A stretch of DNA of 64,000 bases from Beijerinckiaceae bacterium (GTDB lineage: Bacteria > Pseudomonadota > Alphaproteobacteria > Rhizobiales > Beijerinckiaceae), in assembly GCA_024304885.1 (NCBI GenBank), contig JALJOM010000003.1:1274110-1338109 (forward strand), read 5' to 3'. Made by a program: the position numbers and the translations under genes. Below, piece after piece: positions 44,935-54,166 of this stretch (the stretch's first letter is position 1; every line of letters begins with the position of its first letter). Below the pieces are notes generated by a model. That model ran no database searches. It saw only the letters and a program-made list of their open reading frames with translations, and had not been told where the DNA came from.

Positions 44935-45144
44935 GAACATGCCCTCGCGCGGTCCTTGCTCGTGGTGCCCCCGTCGATCGACTCCCGTGCGGCTTGCGCT
45001 CGTCCGGTCGGGTGGCGGACGAGACGGTCGCCGCTACCGATCTCAGCGGCCGAAATTCCTTCGATTCCGCCATGCAGAAAAAATCCCTTCGTCGCGCACT
45101 CGACAAGCTCGCGAACGTTTACACCGAAGCAAGGCTCGAGATTA

Positions 45145-45158
45145 TTGATCTGGCTCAA
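45145..45158. promoter_or_regulatory. Possible FixK/FNR-type box upstream of the L,D-transpeptidase
   Basis: TTGATCTGGCTCAA matches TTGAT-N4-ATCAA at nine of ten positions. It is 127 bases before the chosen start of the next gene. The stretch 44935-45284 otherwise holds no gene I would call. A reading frame from an ATG at 45072 is open but not convincing. Confidence 0.35.
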
Positions 45159-45284
45159 ACCCGATCCGCCGACGAGGTCCGGCCGTGCCCATCGTCCTTT
45201 CGGGCTCCTCTCGGACCTCTTTGCCTCTTGCACGCCGAGCAGGCTGCGACGTCGCCATTCCATCCGACGAGAGGTGAACTCGAG

Positions 45285-45899
45285 ATGAATGCGCACCAGT
45301 GCCGGAAGATGCCGCCAAGAAAACGCTCCTCTATGCCGCTCACAGGACCTCGACCGATCCGGATCGGCCTGACGAGCCTTGTGGTGACGCGCTGCACAAC
45401 GCCAGCTGGACAAGGAAAGTTCCAAGCCGGGCGACTGCATGCAGGTCGGCTCGTCGTCCCTTGTGCGCTCGGCGCCGGCGGATTGAGCCGGATGAAGAGG
45501 GAAGGCGATCACGCGAGCCCCATCGGAACCTTTTCTCTCTTGCTCGGCTATTATCGGCCGGACCGGATGCGGCGATGGAGTTCGTCCCTGCCTTTGACGC
45601 CGCTCCGCCCGGGCCTCGGATGGTGCGACGACATGGCGAGCCCAGCCTACAACAGGCTCGTCTCGATCCCGTATCCCTGGTCGCACGAGCGCTTGTGGCG
45701 CGACGACCATCTCTATGACGTCGTGATCGTCCTCGACTATAACTACCGCCGTCGGCGCAGCGGGCGCGGCAGCGCGATCTTCCTTCATTGCGCGCGCCCG
45801 GACCTCGCGCCGACGGAAGGCTGCATCGCCTTGCGCGCCGAGGACTTGCGCCGCCTCCTTCCGCGTCTCGCGCCTGATGTCGTGGTGACGGTGCGATGA
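45285..45899 (+). CDS. YkuD-type L,D-transpeptidase
   Basis: A 204-residue protein with the L,D-transpeptidase fold that cross-links peptidoglycan or attaches proteins to it. The catalytic region reads SAIFLHCARPDLAPTEGCIAL, giving the His and the nucleophilic Cys in G-C-I. Upstream, HASPIGTFSLLLGYYRPDRM matches the substrate-loop segment. No signal peptide is visible from the chosen start (45285, with a GAGAGGTG site), though several in-frame ATGs follow. It may belong to the subgroup lacking an export signal. It is divergent from the response regulator gene, an arrangement frequent in this order. Confidence 0.83.
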   Translation: MNAHQCRKMPPRKRSSMPLTGPRPIRIGLTSLVVTRCTTPAGQGKFQAGRLHAGRLVVPCALGAGGLSRMKREGDHASPIGTFSLLLGYYRPDRMRRWSSSLPLTPLRPGLGWCDDMASPAYNRLVSIPYPWSHERLWRDDHLYDVVIVLDYNYRRRRSGRGSAIFLHCARPDLAPTEGCIALRAEDLRRLLPRLAPDVVVTVR

Positions 45900-45978
45900 T
45901 ACAAGGGGCGCGGCACGGTCCGTTGCAGACGAGCCGAGCCGATCCTATCCTACCAGGCGACAGCCATGGAGCGTGCCG

Positions 45979-47556
45979 ATGGCTTGGATCGATGCCTTGT
46001 CGCTCGACGACCTCGAGGCCGAAGGCAGGGCGGTCGTCCGAGCGACCGGTCGCCAGATCCTGGTGGTCAAGGCCGGCGAGCGCCTCTTCGCTTGCGCCAA
46101 TCGGTGCCCGCATGAAGGCTATCCCTTGCTCGAGGGGACGCTCGCCTGCGGCGCGGTCCTCACCTGCAACTGGCACAATTGGAAGTTCGATCTTTCGACC
46201 GGCGAGACTTTGGTCGGCGGCGATCGGCTCGATCTCTTTCCGGTTCGCGTCTGCGGCGGCCGCGTGCTGGTCGAGGCCTCCGAGCCGGATCCGGCAGAGC
46301 GTCGCAAGGCGATCTTGAAGGGTCTCCCGAAGGCGCTCTACGACCGCGACCAGCAGCGCCTGGTGCGCGAGACGGCACGCTTGGCGCGGATCGGCGCGGA
46401 TCCTGTCGACGCCGTGCGCCGGGCGGTGATCTGGGTCGCCGAGCGGCTCGAGTTCGGCACGACCCATGCCCTCGCCGGCGCGGCGGATTGGCTGCGGCTC
46501 TACGACGACCCCTCGACCGCCGAGGACGAGAAGCTCGTGGCGCTCGGCGAGATTCTCGGCCACGTGGCGGAGGACGGGCACGGCGGCAAGAATTATCCGT
46601 TCCCGAAGGGCAAGGCCGACTGGAACGCGGCCGCCTTCTACGCCGCAGTCGAGGCCGAGGACGAGGCAGCGGCTTCGGCTCTGGCCAAGGGGGCGCTCCG
46701 TGACGGCCTGACGCTCGACGGACTCTTTCCCGCCCTGGCGAAGGCGGCGCTCGCCCATTACAACGACTTCGGCCATTCCGTCATCTATACGGTGAAGACC
46801 ATAGATCTCGCGCGCCGCCTCGGGCCGGAGCTGGAGCCTGTTTTGCTGCGCCTCCTCGTCCGCAGCCTCGTTTCGGCGACACGGGAAGATCTCGTGCCCG
46901 AGTTCGCCTCCTATGCGGCGCGGATCGAGGCTTGGGGCAAGCCGGTCCTGCGGCATCCCCCTCTCGCGGCGGCTGGCCTCCTGACGGCCGGATCGGCGAA
47001 GGACGCCATGGCGCTCGTCGGCGCTTGGGGCTTGCGCCACGCGCCCGAGCGCATCTTCGCCGTCCTCGTCGAGGCGGCGGCCTGGCAGCTCCTCCACGCC
47101 GACGAGACATTCATGGTGCGGGCCGACGGCAAGCTCGCCGACAACGTCGGCTGGCTCGACTTCACCCATGCGCTGACCTTCGCAGAATCGGGGCACCGCG
47201 CCGCGCGGCTCGTCCCGCAGCTTTGGCCCGAGGTCCTGCTCCAGCTCGCCTGCTTCGTCGGACGCAACTGCGGCTATACGGACGAAAATCTCGACGTGAG
47301 GCCGTTCGCGGTGCCCGATGTCGGCGTGTTCCTGGCGGACCGCAAGCGCGGGCTGTTCGACCACGGCCGCGATCGTTTCATCGTCTCCGTGCATCTCCTC
47401 AAGACGCTGATCGCGGCGAGCATCCTGATCGAGTCGGTGCCCGACGCGACGTCGCTGATCGCGGCGGGGCTGAACCGGCTCACGCATGCGCGGATGAAAG
47501 GCCGCCATGTCCTGCGCACGGCGCGGCAGATGCTTGACCTCGTCGCGCGGCAGTGA
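45979..47556 (+). CDS. Rieske [2Fe-2S] domain fused to a large helical domain
   Basis: A 525-residue protein. The N-terminal Rieske domain (about 1-105) has C43-P-H45 and C63-x-x-H66 in RCPHEGYPLL and LTCNWHNWKF, the pattern of ferredoxin-type Rieske proteins. About 400 residues follow that are almost all helical and contain HGGKNYPFPKGKADWNA, HYNDFGHSVIYTVK and FTHALTFAESGHRA, with several conserved-looking His. This part resembles no enzyme I can name. It is not the catalytic domain of a ring-hydroxylating oxygenase, since the usual D-x2-H-x4-H motif is not apparent. There is no signal peptide, so it is cytoplasmic. The start at 45979 has GGAG seven bases upstream. A redox role is inferred only from the cluster. 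Confidence 0.75.
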   Translation: MAWIDALSLDDLEAEGRAVVRATGRQILVVKAGERLFACANRCPHEGYPLLEGTLACGAVLTCNWHNWKFDLSTGETLVGGDRLDLFPVRVCGGRVLVEASEPDPAERRKAILKGLPKALYDRDQQRLVRETARLARIGADPVDAVRRAVIWVAERLEFGTTHALAGAADWLRLYDDPSTAEDEKLVALGEILGHVAEDGHGGKNYPFPKGKADWNAAAFYAAVEAEDEAAASALAKGALRDGLTLDGLFPALAKAALAHYNDFGHSVIYTVKTIDLARRLGPELEPVLLRLLVRSLVSATREDLVPEFASYAARIEAWGKPVLRHPPLAAAGLLTAGSAKDAMALVGAWGLRHAPERIFAVLVEAAAWQLLHADETFMVRADGKLADNVGWLDFTHALTFAESGHRAARLVPQLWPEVLLQLACFVGRNCGYTDENLDVRPFAVPDVGVFLADRKRGLFDHGRDRFIVSVHLLKTLIAASILIESVPDATSLIAAGLNRLTHARMKGRHVLRTARQMLDLVARQ

Positions 47557-47777
47557 GCGCGAACTTTTGGTGCGTCTCATGCACGACCCGACCGACGTCG
47601 GTCGCGTGCCGTTGCACACCCGCGCAAACCCCGGCTTGTAGCGAGCGCGAGATGCCCGCGGCAGGTGTTACCCGCGTGTCGGCCTCACTCACGGGCGCAG
47701 CGGACCCGGCTCTACATCATGCGCGCGGAGGCGGTCGGCGTCCCCGAATGTCGTAGGGTTCGATCGGCGGTTCGAGC

Positions 47778-47806
47778 TTGAACGCCACGTTGAGCGGGCG
47801 TAAGGT
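47778..47806 (+). promoter_or_regulatory. Possible promoter of the thaumatin-like gene
   Basis: TTGAAC, 17 bases, TAAGGT, about 77 bases before the start codon. The rest of 47557-47882 holds nothing else recognisable. Confidence 0.4.
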
Positions 47807-47882
47807 CGCATGAGATGCGAGCCGATCATGTGGGGAGCGTCCCGGGGCGAGAGCCGCCGGCGCCGAACGTGGGTGTGGTGCC

Positions 47883-49541
47883 ATGAGGGGATCGAGCCTG
47901 CGGCGGTCGAATGGTCGCAACCTGCGCATTCTCCCTCTCGGCGAGATCCTTCTTCTCCTGGTCGCGGTGCTCTGGATCGGCTCGGCTCATGCAGCCCCCC
48001 GTTCGGCCCCGACGGGTCCGAGCAACTGCTTGGTGAACCTTCCCGTCACGACTCCGCTGGCGGGGTCACACCGAGTGGTGCAGCTCGTCAATTGCTCCAA
48101 CCAGGTGCTGCTCGGTGCCGCGAACGGAGCCTACAGGGCGGGCGAGCCCTCGACCGCGGTCTTCCCGCGCGAGAAGACATGGGTGATGCAGCCCTACGAC
48201 CCGACGAAGCCCTACAAGCAAAACGGCCCGAACGGGAACATCCTGACGATCGACATTCCGCAAGCGTGGGAGGACACGAGCCCCGCCGGGTCCCTGGGCC
48301 CGAGGCTCTGGGCACGAACCGGTTGTCGCTACGACATCGCGAGCGACAGGGCTCAGTGCGAGACCGGCGGCTGCGGCGGCAAGTATGACTGCAGCAAGGC
48401 CAATCTCGCCGATGTAGGGGCGACGACGCTGTCCGAATGGACCTTCTATCAGCAGGTCTCCAGCGGAGGCATCGGCTACTTCAAGGATTCGCCCGATATC
48501 AGCGTGGTCGATGGCGCGAACCTCACCATCGACATCCAGCAATACGGCGGCAGCCCTCACGACCCTTTCGACGCATTGGGGGGCCACAGCATAAACTGGC
48601 TGGCCGAGAACTACCCCCTCGCGCAACATGGGCAAGATTTGCGCGCGACGTGCATTCCCTCGTTCCAGCTGAAGCGCTCCGACATGACCTCGGGAATTCT
48701 CGGCTTCGTCATGGTGGGGAACGATGGCCATCCGCTCGGCGGCGACTATGCGGTCGCCTGCTTCTCGAATTGCGGGAAGTACAAGTTCGTCGTGACCCCG
48801 AATTCTGGGTGCGACCCCGACAAGGCCGATTATCAGACGTGCCTACGCCTCTACGACACGTTCTGCTTGTTCCTTGACGCGAGCGCCTATGGCGGGTCGT
48901 GCAAGACGGACAAGGATTGCTTCTTCGACAAGATCGATTACGGGATATCGTGCTACAAGAACGGGCCGACGGGACCTGCTGCCCCTACGGGCCAGTGCGC
49001 CGGCCGAGGGTTCATCGCGCAGAAGTCCTGCTCCGCAAGCGTCTGCACGTTTCCCTATGGTTACGTCGATCCCGTGAACGGGCAACAATATTATTCGACA
49101 CAGCCGCCCTACGCGCAGTGCAGCGATATCACGAGCGATCCGACGGCCTGCATCGGCGACGATACGATCCACGCGGTCATGCCCAAGGCTTATTCCTGGC
49201 CGAACGACCCCCAGGTCTACAGCGGCAATGCGCCGCTCTATCGCGTGATCTTCTCGCCCGGAGGCACTCCGTCGAATGCCCCGCCGATCTCGCCGAGCGG
49301 ACCCATACCGCTCTGCAGCCAGCTGCCGGCGATTTACGACTACCCCACACAGTACCAATCTTGCCGGCAATACGTGAACCAGTCGGAGTTTGCGGTCGCA
49401 CAGCCGAGGACCGCGGAGAATCCGAACTGGGCCTGTGTCCTGCCGCCGGGCGACTCCGGCGACAATGGTGTCATCTGCCGGTGGAAGGCGCCCGGCTTGG
49501 CCAATCGGCCGCAGGATCGTGGTCGCGGGCGATCCCGTTGA
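47883..49541 (+). CDS. Exported thaumatin-like protein
   Basis: A 552-residue secreted protein. A signal peptide ends near SAHAAP (residue 38). Then comes a thaumatin-family domain: KTWVMQPYD, RLWARTGCRYD, QCETGGCGGKYDC, TTLSEWTFYQQ, and SPDISVVDGANLTID. It follows the plant order R-x-W-x-R-T-G-C, C-x-T-G-x-C, L-x-E-x-T and D-x-S-x-V-D-G. The acidic cleft residues (Glu of LSEW, Asp-Asp of DISVVD) are kept. Many cysteines (over 20) suggest a disulfide-rich, extracellular protein. About 230 further residues are Pro/Gly/Cys-rich. Bacterial members are uncommon and their role is unknown. Export through the T2SS in this window is possible but unproven. Confidence 0.8.
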   Translation: MRGSSLRRSNGRNLRILPLGEILLLLVAVLWIGSAHAAPRSAPTGPSNCLVNLPVTTPLAGSHRVVQLVNCSNQVLLGAANGAYRAGEPSTAVFPREKTWVMQPYDPTKPYKQNGPNGNILTIDIPQAWEDTSPAGSLGPRLWARTGCRYDIASDRAQCETGGCGGKYDCSKANLADVGATTLSEWTFYQQVSSGGIGYFKDSPDISVVDGANLTIDIQQYGGSPHDPFDALGGHSINWLAENYPLAQHGQDLRATCIPSFQLKRSDMTSGILGFVMVGNDGHPLGGDYAVACFSNCGKYKFVVTPNSGCDPDKADYQTCLRLYDTFCLFLDASAYGGSCKTDKDCFFDKIDYGISCYKNGPTGPAAPTGQCAGRGFIAQKSCSASVCTFPYGYVDPVNGQQYYSTQPPYAQCSDITSDPTACIGDDTIHAVMPKAYSWPNDPQVYSGNAPLYRVIFSPGGTPSNAPPISPSGPIPLCSQLPAIYDYPTQYQSCRQYVNQSEFAVAQPRTAENPNWACVLPPGDSGDNGVICRWKAPGLANRPQDRGRGRSR

Positions 49542-49553
49542 GCTCGCGGAAGA

Positions 49554-50381
49554 TTAAAAGAAGCTCTCGAGCGAGATCGGGGTGACGCCGGAACGCTCGA
49601 TCTCGATCACGAAGCCGACGCTGCGCGCGACGAGCTTGTCGCGCTTCGAGATGCCGACGCATTCGGGCTCGCGCGAGGTGGCGATCTCGGCGACCGGTGC
49701 GCCTTTGCCGAGCGCGCCGCCGTCGCGGGAGAGGCCACGCAGCCGGCCGCGTGCATTAGCGACCACTGCGGTCGTGCCGAGGAAGCCGAGGACCTGCCCC
49801 TCCTCGACCGGCTCGCCGATGAGCTTCGAGCCGTGGAAGAGCCCATGATGCGGAGCGTGGACGAGAGCTCCGTCCGCAAAGGCCTCGTCCTGCGCGGGAG
49901 CGCGGTCCTTCACTGTGCCTTCGCGCAAGACGGCGCCCGGATCGCGCCCGCCGATATCGATCACGATGTCGCAGGTCTCGCCGGCGACGAAGCCGCGTCC
50001 GAGCCCGATCGTGAGGCTGCTCAAATGGCGCAAGAGCTCGCGGCCCCGATCCGTCGCCGGGCGCGCATCGACGATGACATCCCAGGGCCAGCGGGTCGTG
50101 ACATCGTCGAAAGGATGCCAGAGCACCGGGATGAAATCGCCGCTGCGCAACCCGTTCAGAAAATCATTGGTCTTGTCGGCGCGCCGCGCCTCGACGCCCT
50201 CGAAGGTGCAGGTCCCGTCCGACCAGGCATCGGCGAAGCCCATCCGCCGCCGAATCGTCTCGGGAGGCGACGGCTGGCTGATCGCCACGGCATGCCCGGC
50301 GAGATGAAGCTTGCGGGCGACGGCCGAGGCGAGCTCGTCGATCCCCAGGACGAGGACGGAGGTTTCTTCGGTTTCGCTCAT
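49554..50381 (-). CDS. YqeB/EF2563-like molybdenum-hydroxylase accessory protein
   Basis: A 275-residue protein. It starts with a Rossmann-like segment (VLVLGIDELASAVARKLHLA), then FADAWSDGTCTFEGVEARRA and VIVDARPATDR. The second half, FVAGETCDIVIDIGGRDPG ... VEEGQVLGFLG, resembles a lipoyl/biotinyl-like fold. This two-part layout matches proteins named for selenium-dependent molybdenum hydroxylase systems (YqeB, EF2563). No xdh, selD or other partner is nearby, so its real role here is open. It is convergent with the thaumatin-like gene (12 bases apart) and follows trmFO by 89 bases. The ribosome site is weak. Confidence 0.65.
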   Translation of the reverse strand: MSETEETSVLVLGIDELASAVARKLHLAGHAVAISQPSPPETIRRRMGFADAWSDGTCTFEGVEARRADKTNDFLNGLRSGDFIPVLWHPFDDVTTRWPWDVIVDARPATDRGRELLRHLSSLTIGLGRGFVAGETCDIVIDIGGRDPGAVLREGTVKDRAPAQDEAFADGALVHAPHHGLFHGSKLIGEPVEEGQVLGFLGTTAVVANARGRLRGLSRDGGALGKGAPVAEIATSREPECVGISKRDKLVARSVGFVIEIERSGVTPISLESFF

Positions 50382-50470
50382 CGCTACCCGATTCCGCGCG
50401 TGACTTGGTAGCACCAGCTTGGCGCGGTGCCACGGCCCCGTCAACAAGCAAAGCGCGTTCCAGATGGTTT

Positions 50471-51892
50471 CTATTCCGCCGCGAGAGTCCCCGAGGCTCC
50501 GAGCCACGCCGCGAGGTCGGCCTCGGCGCGGGCGGAGAGCGCGGCCTTCTTGGCGGCGGCCTTCTCGGCACCGCGCATCCTTTTGCCCTCCTTCGCGGCG
50601 AAGCCGCCGGAGAGCGGCGGGAACAGCCCGAAATTGACGTTCATCGGCTGGAAGGACGAGGGGCCTCCATCGATCACTGTCACATGGCCGGCCGTGATGT
50701 GGTTCACGAGCGCGCCGAGCGCCGTCGTCGGGGGCAGGGGACGAAAAGCTTCGCCGCGCCGCTCGGCCGCCGCCATGCGCCCGGCGACGAGCCCGATCGC
50801 CGCGCTCTCCACATAGCCTTCGCAGCCGGTGATCTGGCCGGCGAAGCGCAGCCTCGGATCGGCCCGAAGCCGTAAGCCGGAATCGAGCACCTTCGGCGAG
50901 TTGAGGAACGTGTTGCGATGCAGGCCGCCGAGCCGCGCGAAGCTCGCTGCCTCGAGCCCCGGGATCGTCCGAAACACCTCGACCTGGGCGTGGTGCTTCA
51001 GCTTGGTCTGGAACCCGACCATGTTGTAGAGCGTGCCGAGCGCATTGTCCTGGCGCAGCTGCACCACGGCATAGGGCTTCGATGTGGGGGCGTGTGGGTT
51101 GGTGAGACCGAAAGGCTTCATCGGGCCGTGGCGCAAGGTCTCGCGCCCGCGTTCCGCCATGATCTCGATCGGCAGGCAGCCGTCGAAATAGGGCGTGTCC
51201 TCGAAGGCCTTGAATTCCGTCTTCTCCCCGGCGAGGAGCGCGTCCACGAAGGCCTCGTAGTGCTCGCGCGTCAATGGGCAATTGATGTAGTCGGCTCCCG
51301 TCCCCCCGGGTCCGGCCTTGTCGTAGCGCGACTGGAACCACGCCTTCGACATGTCGATCGTCTCGAAATGCACGACGGGCGCGATCGCATCGTAGAAGGC
51401 GAGATCCTTCTCGCCGGTGAGGCCGCGGACCGCCTCGGCGAGCGCCGGCGAGGTCAGGGGCCCCGTTGCGATGATCACATTGTCCCACTCGGCCGGCGGC
51501 AGGCCTGCGATCTCCTCGCGGCGGATCTCGACCAAGGGATGCGCGGCGAGCGCATTCGTGACCTCGGCGGCGAAGCCGGTCCGGTCCACGGCGAGCGCGC
51601 CTCCGGCCGGGAGCTTGTGGGTATCGGCCGCGCGAAGGATCAGCGAATCGAGCGCGCGCATCTCCCGATGCAGGATGCCGATGGCGCTCGTCTGCGGATC
51701 GTCGGCACGGAAGGAGTTCGAGCAGACGAGCTCGGCGAGCGCGTCGGTGCGATGCGCGGGCGTCGCGCGAACGGGGCGCATCTCGTGCAGCACGACGGGC
51801 ACGCCGGAGCGCGCGACCTGCCAGGCGGCCTCGCTGCCGGCGAGCCCGCCGCCGACGACATGGACGGGTGGGGTTTGTCGGATTTCGGACAT
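50471..51892 (-). CDS. trmFO: Methylenetetrahydrofolate-tRNA-(uracil-54-C5)-methyltransferase TrmFO
   Basis: A 473-residue FAD enzyme that makes ribothymidine at tRNA position 54 with methylene-THF as carbon donor. The FAD motif is [18 protein letters not shown]. Conserved segments [11 protein letters not shown] (redox Cys), [31 protein letters not shown] and [19 protein letters not shown] (second Cys) are all present. The C-terminus carries a Lys/Ala-rich helical tail. Length is usual. TrmFO is the standard alphaproteobacterial alternative to TrmA. It follows bioD by 9 bases on the same strand. Confidence 0.95.
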   Translation of the reverse strand: MSEIRQTPPVHVVGGGLAGSEAAWQVARSGVPVVLHEMRPVRATPAHRTDALAELVCSNSFRADDPQTSAIGILHREMRALDSLILRAADTHKLPAGGALAVDRTGFAAEVTNALAAHPLVEIRREEIAGLPPAEWDNVIIATGPLTSPALAEAVRGLTGEKDLAFYDAIAPVVHFETIDMSKAWFQSRYDKAGPGGTGADYINCPLTREHYEAFVDALLAGEKTEFKAFEDTPYFDGCLPIEIMAERGRETLRHGPMKPFGLTNPHAPTSKPYAVVQLRQDNALGTLYNMVGFQTKLKHHAQVEVFRTIPGLEAASFARLGGLHRNTFLNSPKVLDSGLRLRADPRLRFAGQITGCEGYVESAAIGLVAGRMAAAERRGEAFRPLPPTTALGALVNHITAGHVTVIDGGPSSFQPMNVNFGLFPPLSGGFAAKEGKRMRGAEKAAAKKAALSARAEADLAAWLGASGTLAAE

Positions 51893-51901
51893 GGGGAGAT
51901 G

Positions 51902-52603
51902 CTAGAGCATTTCCTCGTCGAGATGCGAGGAAATCAGCGTTGCGAGCCGTGCAAAGGTGTCGTCGACGCAAGATGTGTCGCGCGATCTCGGAACGGCGAG
52001 GAGCGGCGCATCGGCGAAGCGCGAGAGCGTGTCGAGGGTCGCCTCGAGCGAAACCGAGGAGCCCTCCGACTCGCTGATCACGATGGCGGCGAGGTCGAGC
52101 CCGCGATGGAGCAGCACCGCTTGAGCCGAAAGCACATGGCTCAAGGCGCCGAGATAGCTTCCGCCGACGAGGACGAGCGGCACGCCGAGCCGCATCATCA
52201 GGTTCAGCACCGTATGGTGCTGGTCGAGCGGGGACATGATACCGCCCACGCCTTCGACGAGCAGGATCGTCTCGTTTTGTGGGACGGCGTCCCGGCACTG
52301 GGCGACGACGGCTTCGAACGGGACCGTTCCGCCTTCGGCGGCGGCAGCCATGTCCGGCGACAAGGCCGCACGAAAGCGCCAGGGGGCGATTCGCGCGAGA
52401 GCTTCGGGCGTGACGGGCTCGCCGAGCGCCTCGAGGAGGAGGGCTGGGTCGCTCCCCGACGGTGCCGTGGGGTCGAAGCCGCTCACGATCGGCTTCAAGG
52501 CCGCGACCGCACGGCCTTCGTGCCGCAAGCGCCGGATGAGCCCGCAGCAGACGAAGGTCTTGCCGATGTCGGTTCCGGTTCCGGTCACGAAGACGGCGGG
52601 CAT
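51902..52603 (-). CDS. bioD: Dethiobiotin synthetase
   Basis: A 233-residue ATP-dependent carboxylase that closes the ureido ring of dethiobiotin. It shows the P-loop TGTGTDIGKTFVCCGL, the ALKPIVSGF substrate lysine, and the ILLVEGVGGIMSPL motif. The ATG at 52603 overlaps the end of bioF by 19 bases. The 3' end reads GAGGAAATGCTCTAG, which matches the terminus of repeat A, so its last codons and stop may come from a repeat remnant. Confidence 0.92.
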   Translation of the reverse strand: MPAVFVTGTGTDIGKTFVCCGLIRRLRHEGRAVAALKPIVSGFDPTAPSGSDPALLLEALGEPVTPEALARIAPWRFRAALSPDMAAAAEGGTVPFEAVVAQCRDAVPQNETILLVEGVGGIMSPLDQHHTVLNLMMRLGVPLVLVGGSYLGALSHVLSAQAVLLHRGLDLAAIVISESEGSSVSLEATLDTLSRFADAPLLAVPRSRDTSCVDDTFARLATLISSHLDEEML

Positions 52604-53775
52604 GGTGCCGGCACCTCGGTTCGGATGTCGCCGACCGCCCGGGACACGGCATTGGCGAGGCGCAAGATGTCGTCGTCCCGGTGCCCGGCGGTGAAGGCGA
52701 AGCGCAGCCGCGCGGTGCCGGCGGGGACGGTCGGAGGACGGATCGGCACGACGAGAAAACCTTCCGCTGCGAGCTTCGCCGCGGCGTCGAGCGCAGCCTC
52801 GGCGCTGCCGACGACGAGGGGCACGATCGGGCTCTCGGCCTCGGGTAGGCCGAGTCTCGCGGTGAAGCGCCGCGCCTTGGCGAGCGGCTTGGCCGTCAGC
52901 GCGGGGTCGGTCTCGATGATGTCGAGGGCCGCGATCGCCGCGGCGGCACTCGCCGGCGGCAGGCCGGTCGAATAGACGAAGGTTCGCGCGCGGGTCTTCA
53001 CGAGATCGATCACGGGCGCGGAGGCGCAGAGATAGCCGCCATAAGAGCCGATCGCCTTGGAGAGGGTTCCCATCTGGAGGGGCACATGTACGTCGGCGCC
53101 TGCAGCGGCGGCGGAGCCACGGCCCGCGCCGATCACGCCGAGCCCATGGGCGTCGTCGGCCATGAGCCAGCATTCATGTGCGGCGCAGAGCGCCGCGAGA
53201 GCGCGCAGCGGCGCGCGGTCGCCGTCCATGGAAAAGACCCCGTCGGTCAGCAGGAGAACGTTGCGGAACCGCGCGCGTTCCTTGCGCAGGATCTCCTCGA
53301 CATGGCTCGAGTCGTTGTGCCGGAACCTGAATGTCCGGGCAGGCGACAATTGCGTGCCGGCATAGAGGCAGGCATGAGCCAGCTCGTCGATCAGGATCAT
53401 ATCTTCCTTGCCGACGAGGGTCGGGACGATGCCGGCATTGGCGAGATAGCCCGAGCCGAAGACGCAAGCCGCTGCGGTTCTTTTCAGGCGCGCGAGCCGG
53501 GCCTCGAGCTCGGCCAGCAGCGGGTGATTGCCGGTCACGAGACGCGAGGCGCCGGAGCCCACGCCATAGCGCTCGATTGCGGCAATGGCCGCGGTCTTCA
53601 GGGCAGGGTGGTGGGTGAGGTTGAGATAGTCGTTGCAGGAGAAGGAAAGAAGCCGCTTGCCGTTCCGCGTGATCCACAAGCCGTCCTCGCGCAAGCTCAG
53701 AGCGAGGCGGCGGCGCAGATGGGCGCGCTCGAGCTCGGCGAGTTTTTCCGACGCGAAGGAGTCGAGCGTACCCAT
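52585..53775 (-). CDS. bioF: 8-amino-7-oxononanoate synthase
   Basis: A 396-residue PLP enzyme that joins pimeloyl-ACP (or CoA) and alanine in biotin synthesis. Conserved parts: SFSCNDYLNLTHHP, GSGASRLVTGNHPLLAELE, MADDAHGLGVIGAGRGS, and the PLP lysine in GTLSKAIGSYGGY. I chose the ATG at 53775 (MGTLDSFASEKL), which matches family N-termini. An upstream ATG at 53847 would add 24 residues. bioF and bioD form one operon and bioA is divergent. No bioB is in the window. Confidence 0.9.
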   Translation of the reverse strand: MGTLDSFASEKLAELERAHLRRRLALSLREDGLWITRNGKRLLSFSCNDYLNLTHHPALKTAAIAAIERYGVGSGASRLVTGNHPLLAELEARLARLKRTAAACVFGSGYLANAGIVPTLVGKEDMILIDELAHACLYAGTQLSPARTFRFRHNDSSHVEEILRKERARFRNVLLLTDGVFSMDGDRAPLRALAALCAAHECWLMADDAHGLGVIGAGRGSAAAAGADVHVPLQMGTLSKAIGSYGGYLCASAPVIDLVKTRARTFVYSTGLPPASAAAAIAALDIIETDPALTAKPLAKARRFTARLGLPEAESPIVPLVVGSAEAALDAAAKLAAEGFLVVPIRPPTVPAGTARLRFAFTAGHRDDDILRLANAVSRAVGDIRTEVPAPCPPSS

Positions 53776-53878
53776 CGTGGGCAATGAAACCCCATGCAGC
53801 GCGGTACCCTTAGGATTCAGCGATATCGGCCAGTCGGATTGTGCCATTCATCCTACGGCGGCGAGTGTGGCGAGTGGG

Positions 53879-53948
53879 TCGATCCTGTCAAGGATGCGAA
53901 GCACCGCCTCCGGCGGCGCGAGCCAGCTCGCGTCCTTGACAGGATCGA
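53879..53948. repeat. Large inverted repeat between bioF and bioA
   Basis: TCGATCCTGTCAAGGATGCGA (53879-53899; 21 bp) is mirrored by the reverse complement at 53928-53948 with one mismatch, around a 28-base spacer. It sits in the divergent bio promoter region. It does not match the TTATCTATAA-type site of BioR. Confidence 0.8.
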
Positions 53949-54016
53949 GCCCGCCTCGCCGATAATGCTCGCCGAGAGATGAATGGCGCGGTGTGCTGTC
54001 CTGCCGATACTGAATC

Positions 54017-54166
54017 CTAGAGCGGGACGAGGAAAGGTGTATAGCGGTTTTCCGGCGCAATCGCGTTTACGCAGATTGCGTAAACTTATCTGCCATCCCG
54101 CTCTGAACTTTTGGAAGCCATCACGATGACTTTGGATCGATTTGATCCAAAGTCATCGTGATCTAG
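54017..54166. repeat. Repeat B, copy B3
   Basis: CTAGAGCGGGACGAGGAAAG ... GTTTACGCAGATTGCGTAAAC-type palindrome ... CATCCCGCTCTGAACTTTTG ... ATGACTTTGGATCGA / TTGATCCAAAGTCAT ... CTAG, shared with A10. Confidence 0.85.

Noticed and set aside
45072-45284. In-frame ATG extending the L,D-transpeptidase by 71 residues
   Set aside because: The extension is not like the family and the ATG at 45285 has a good ribosome site.
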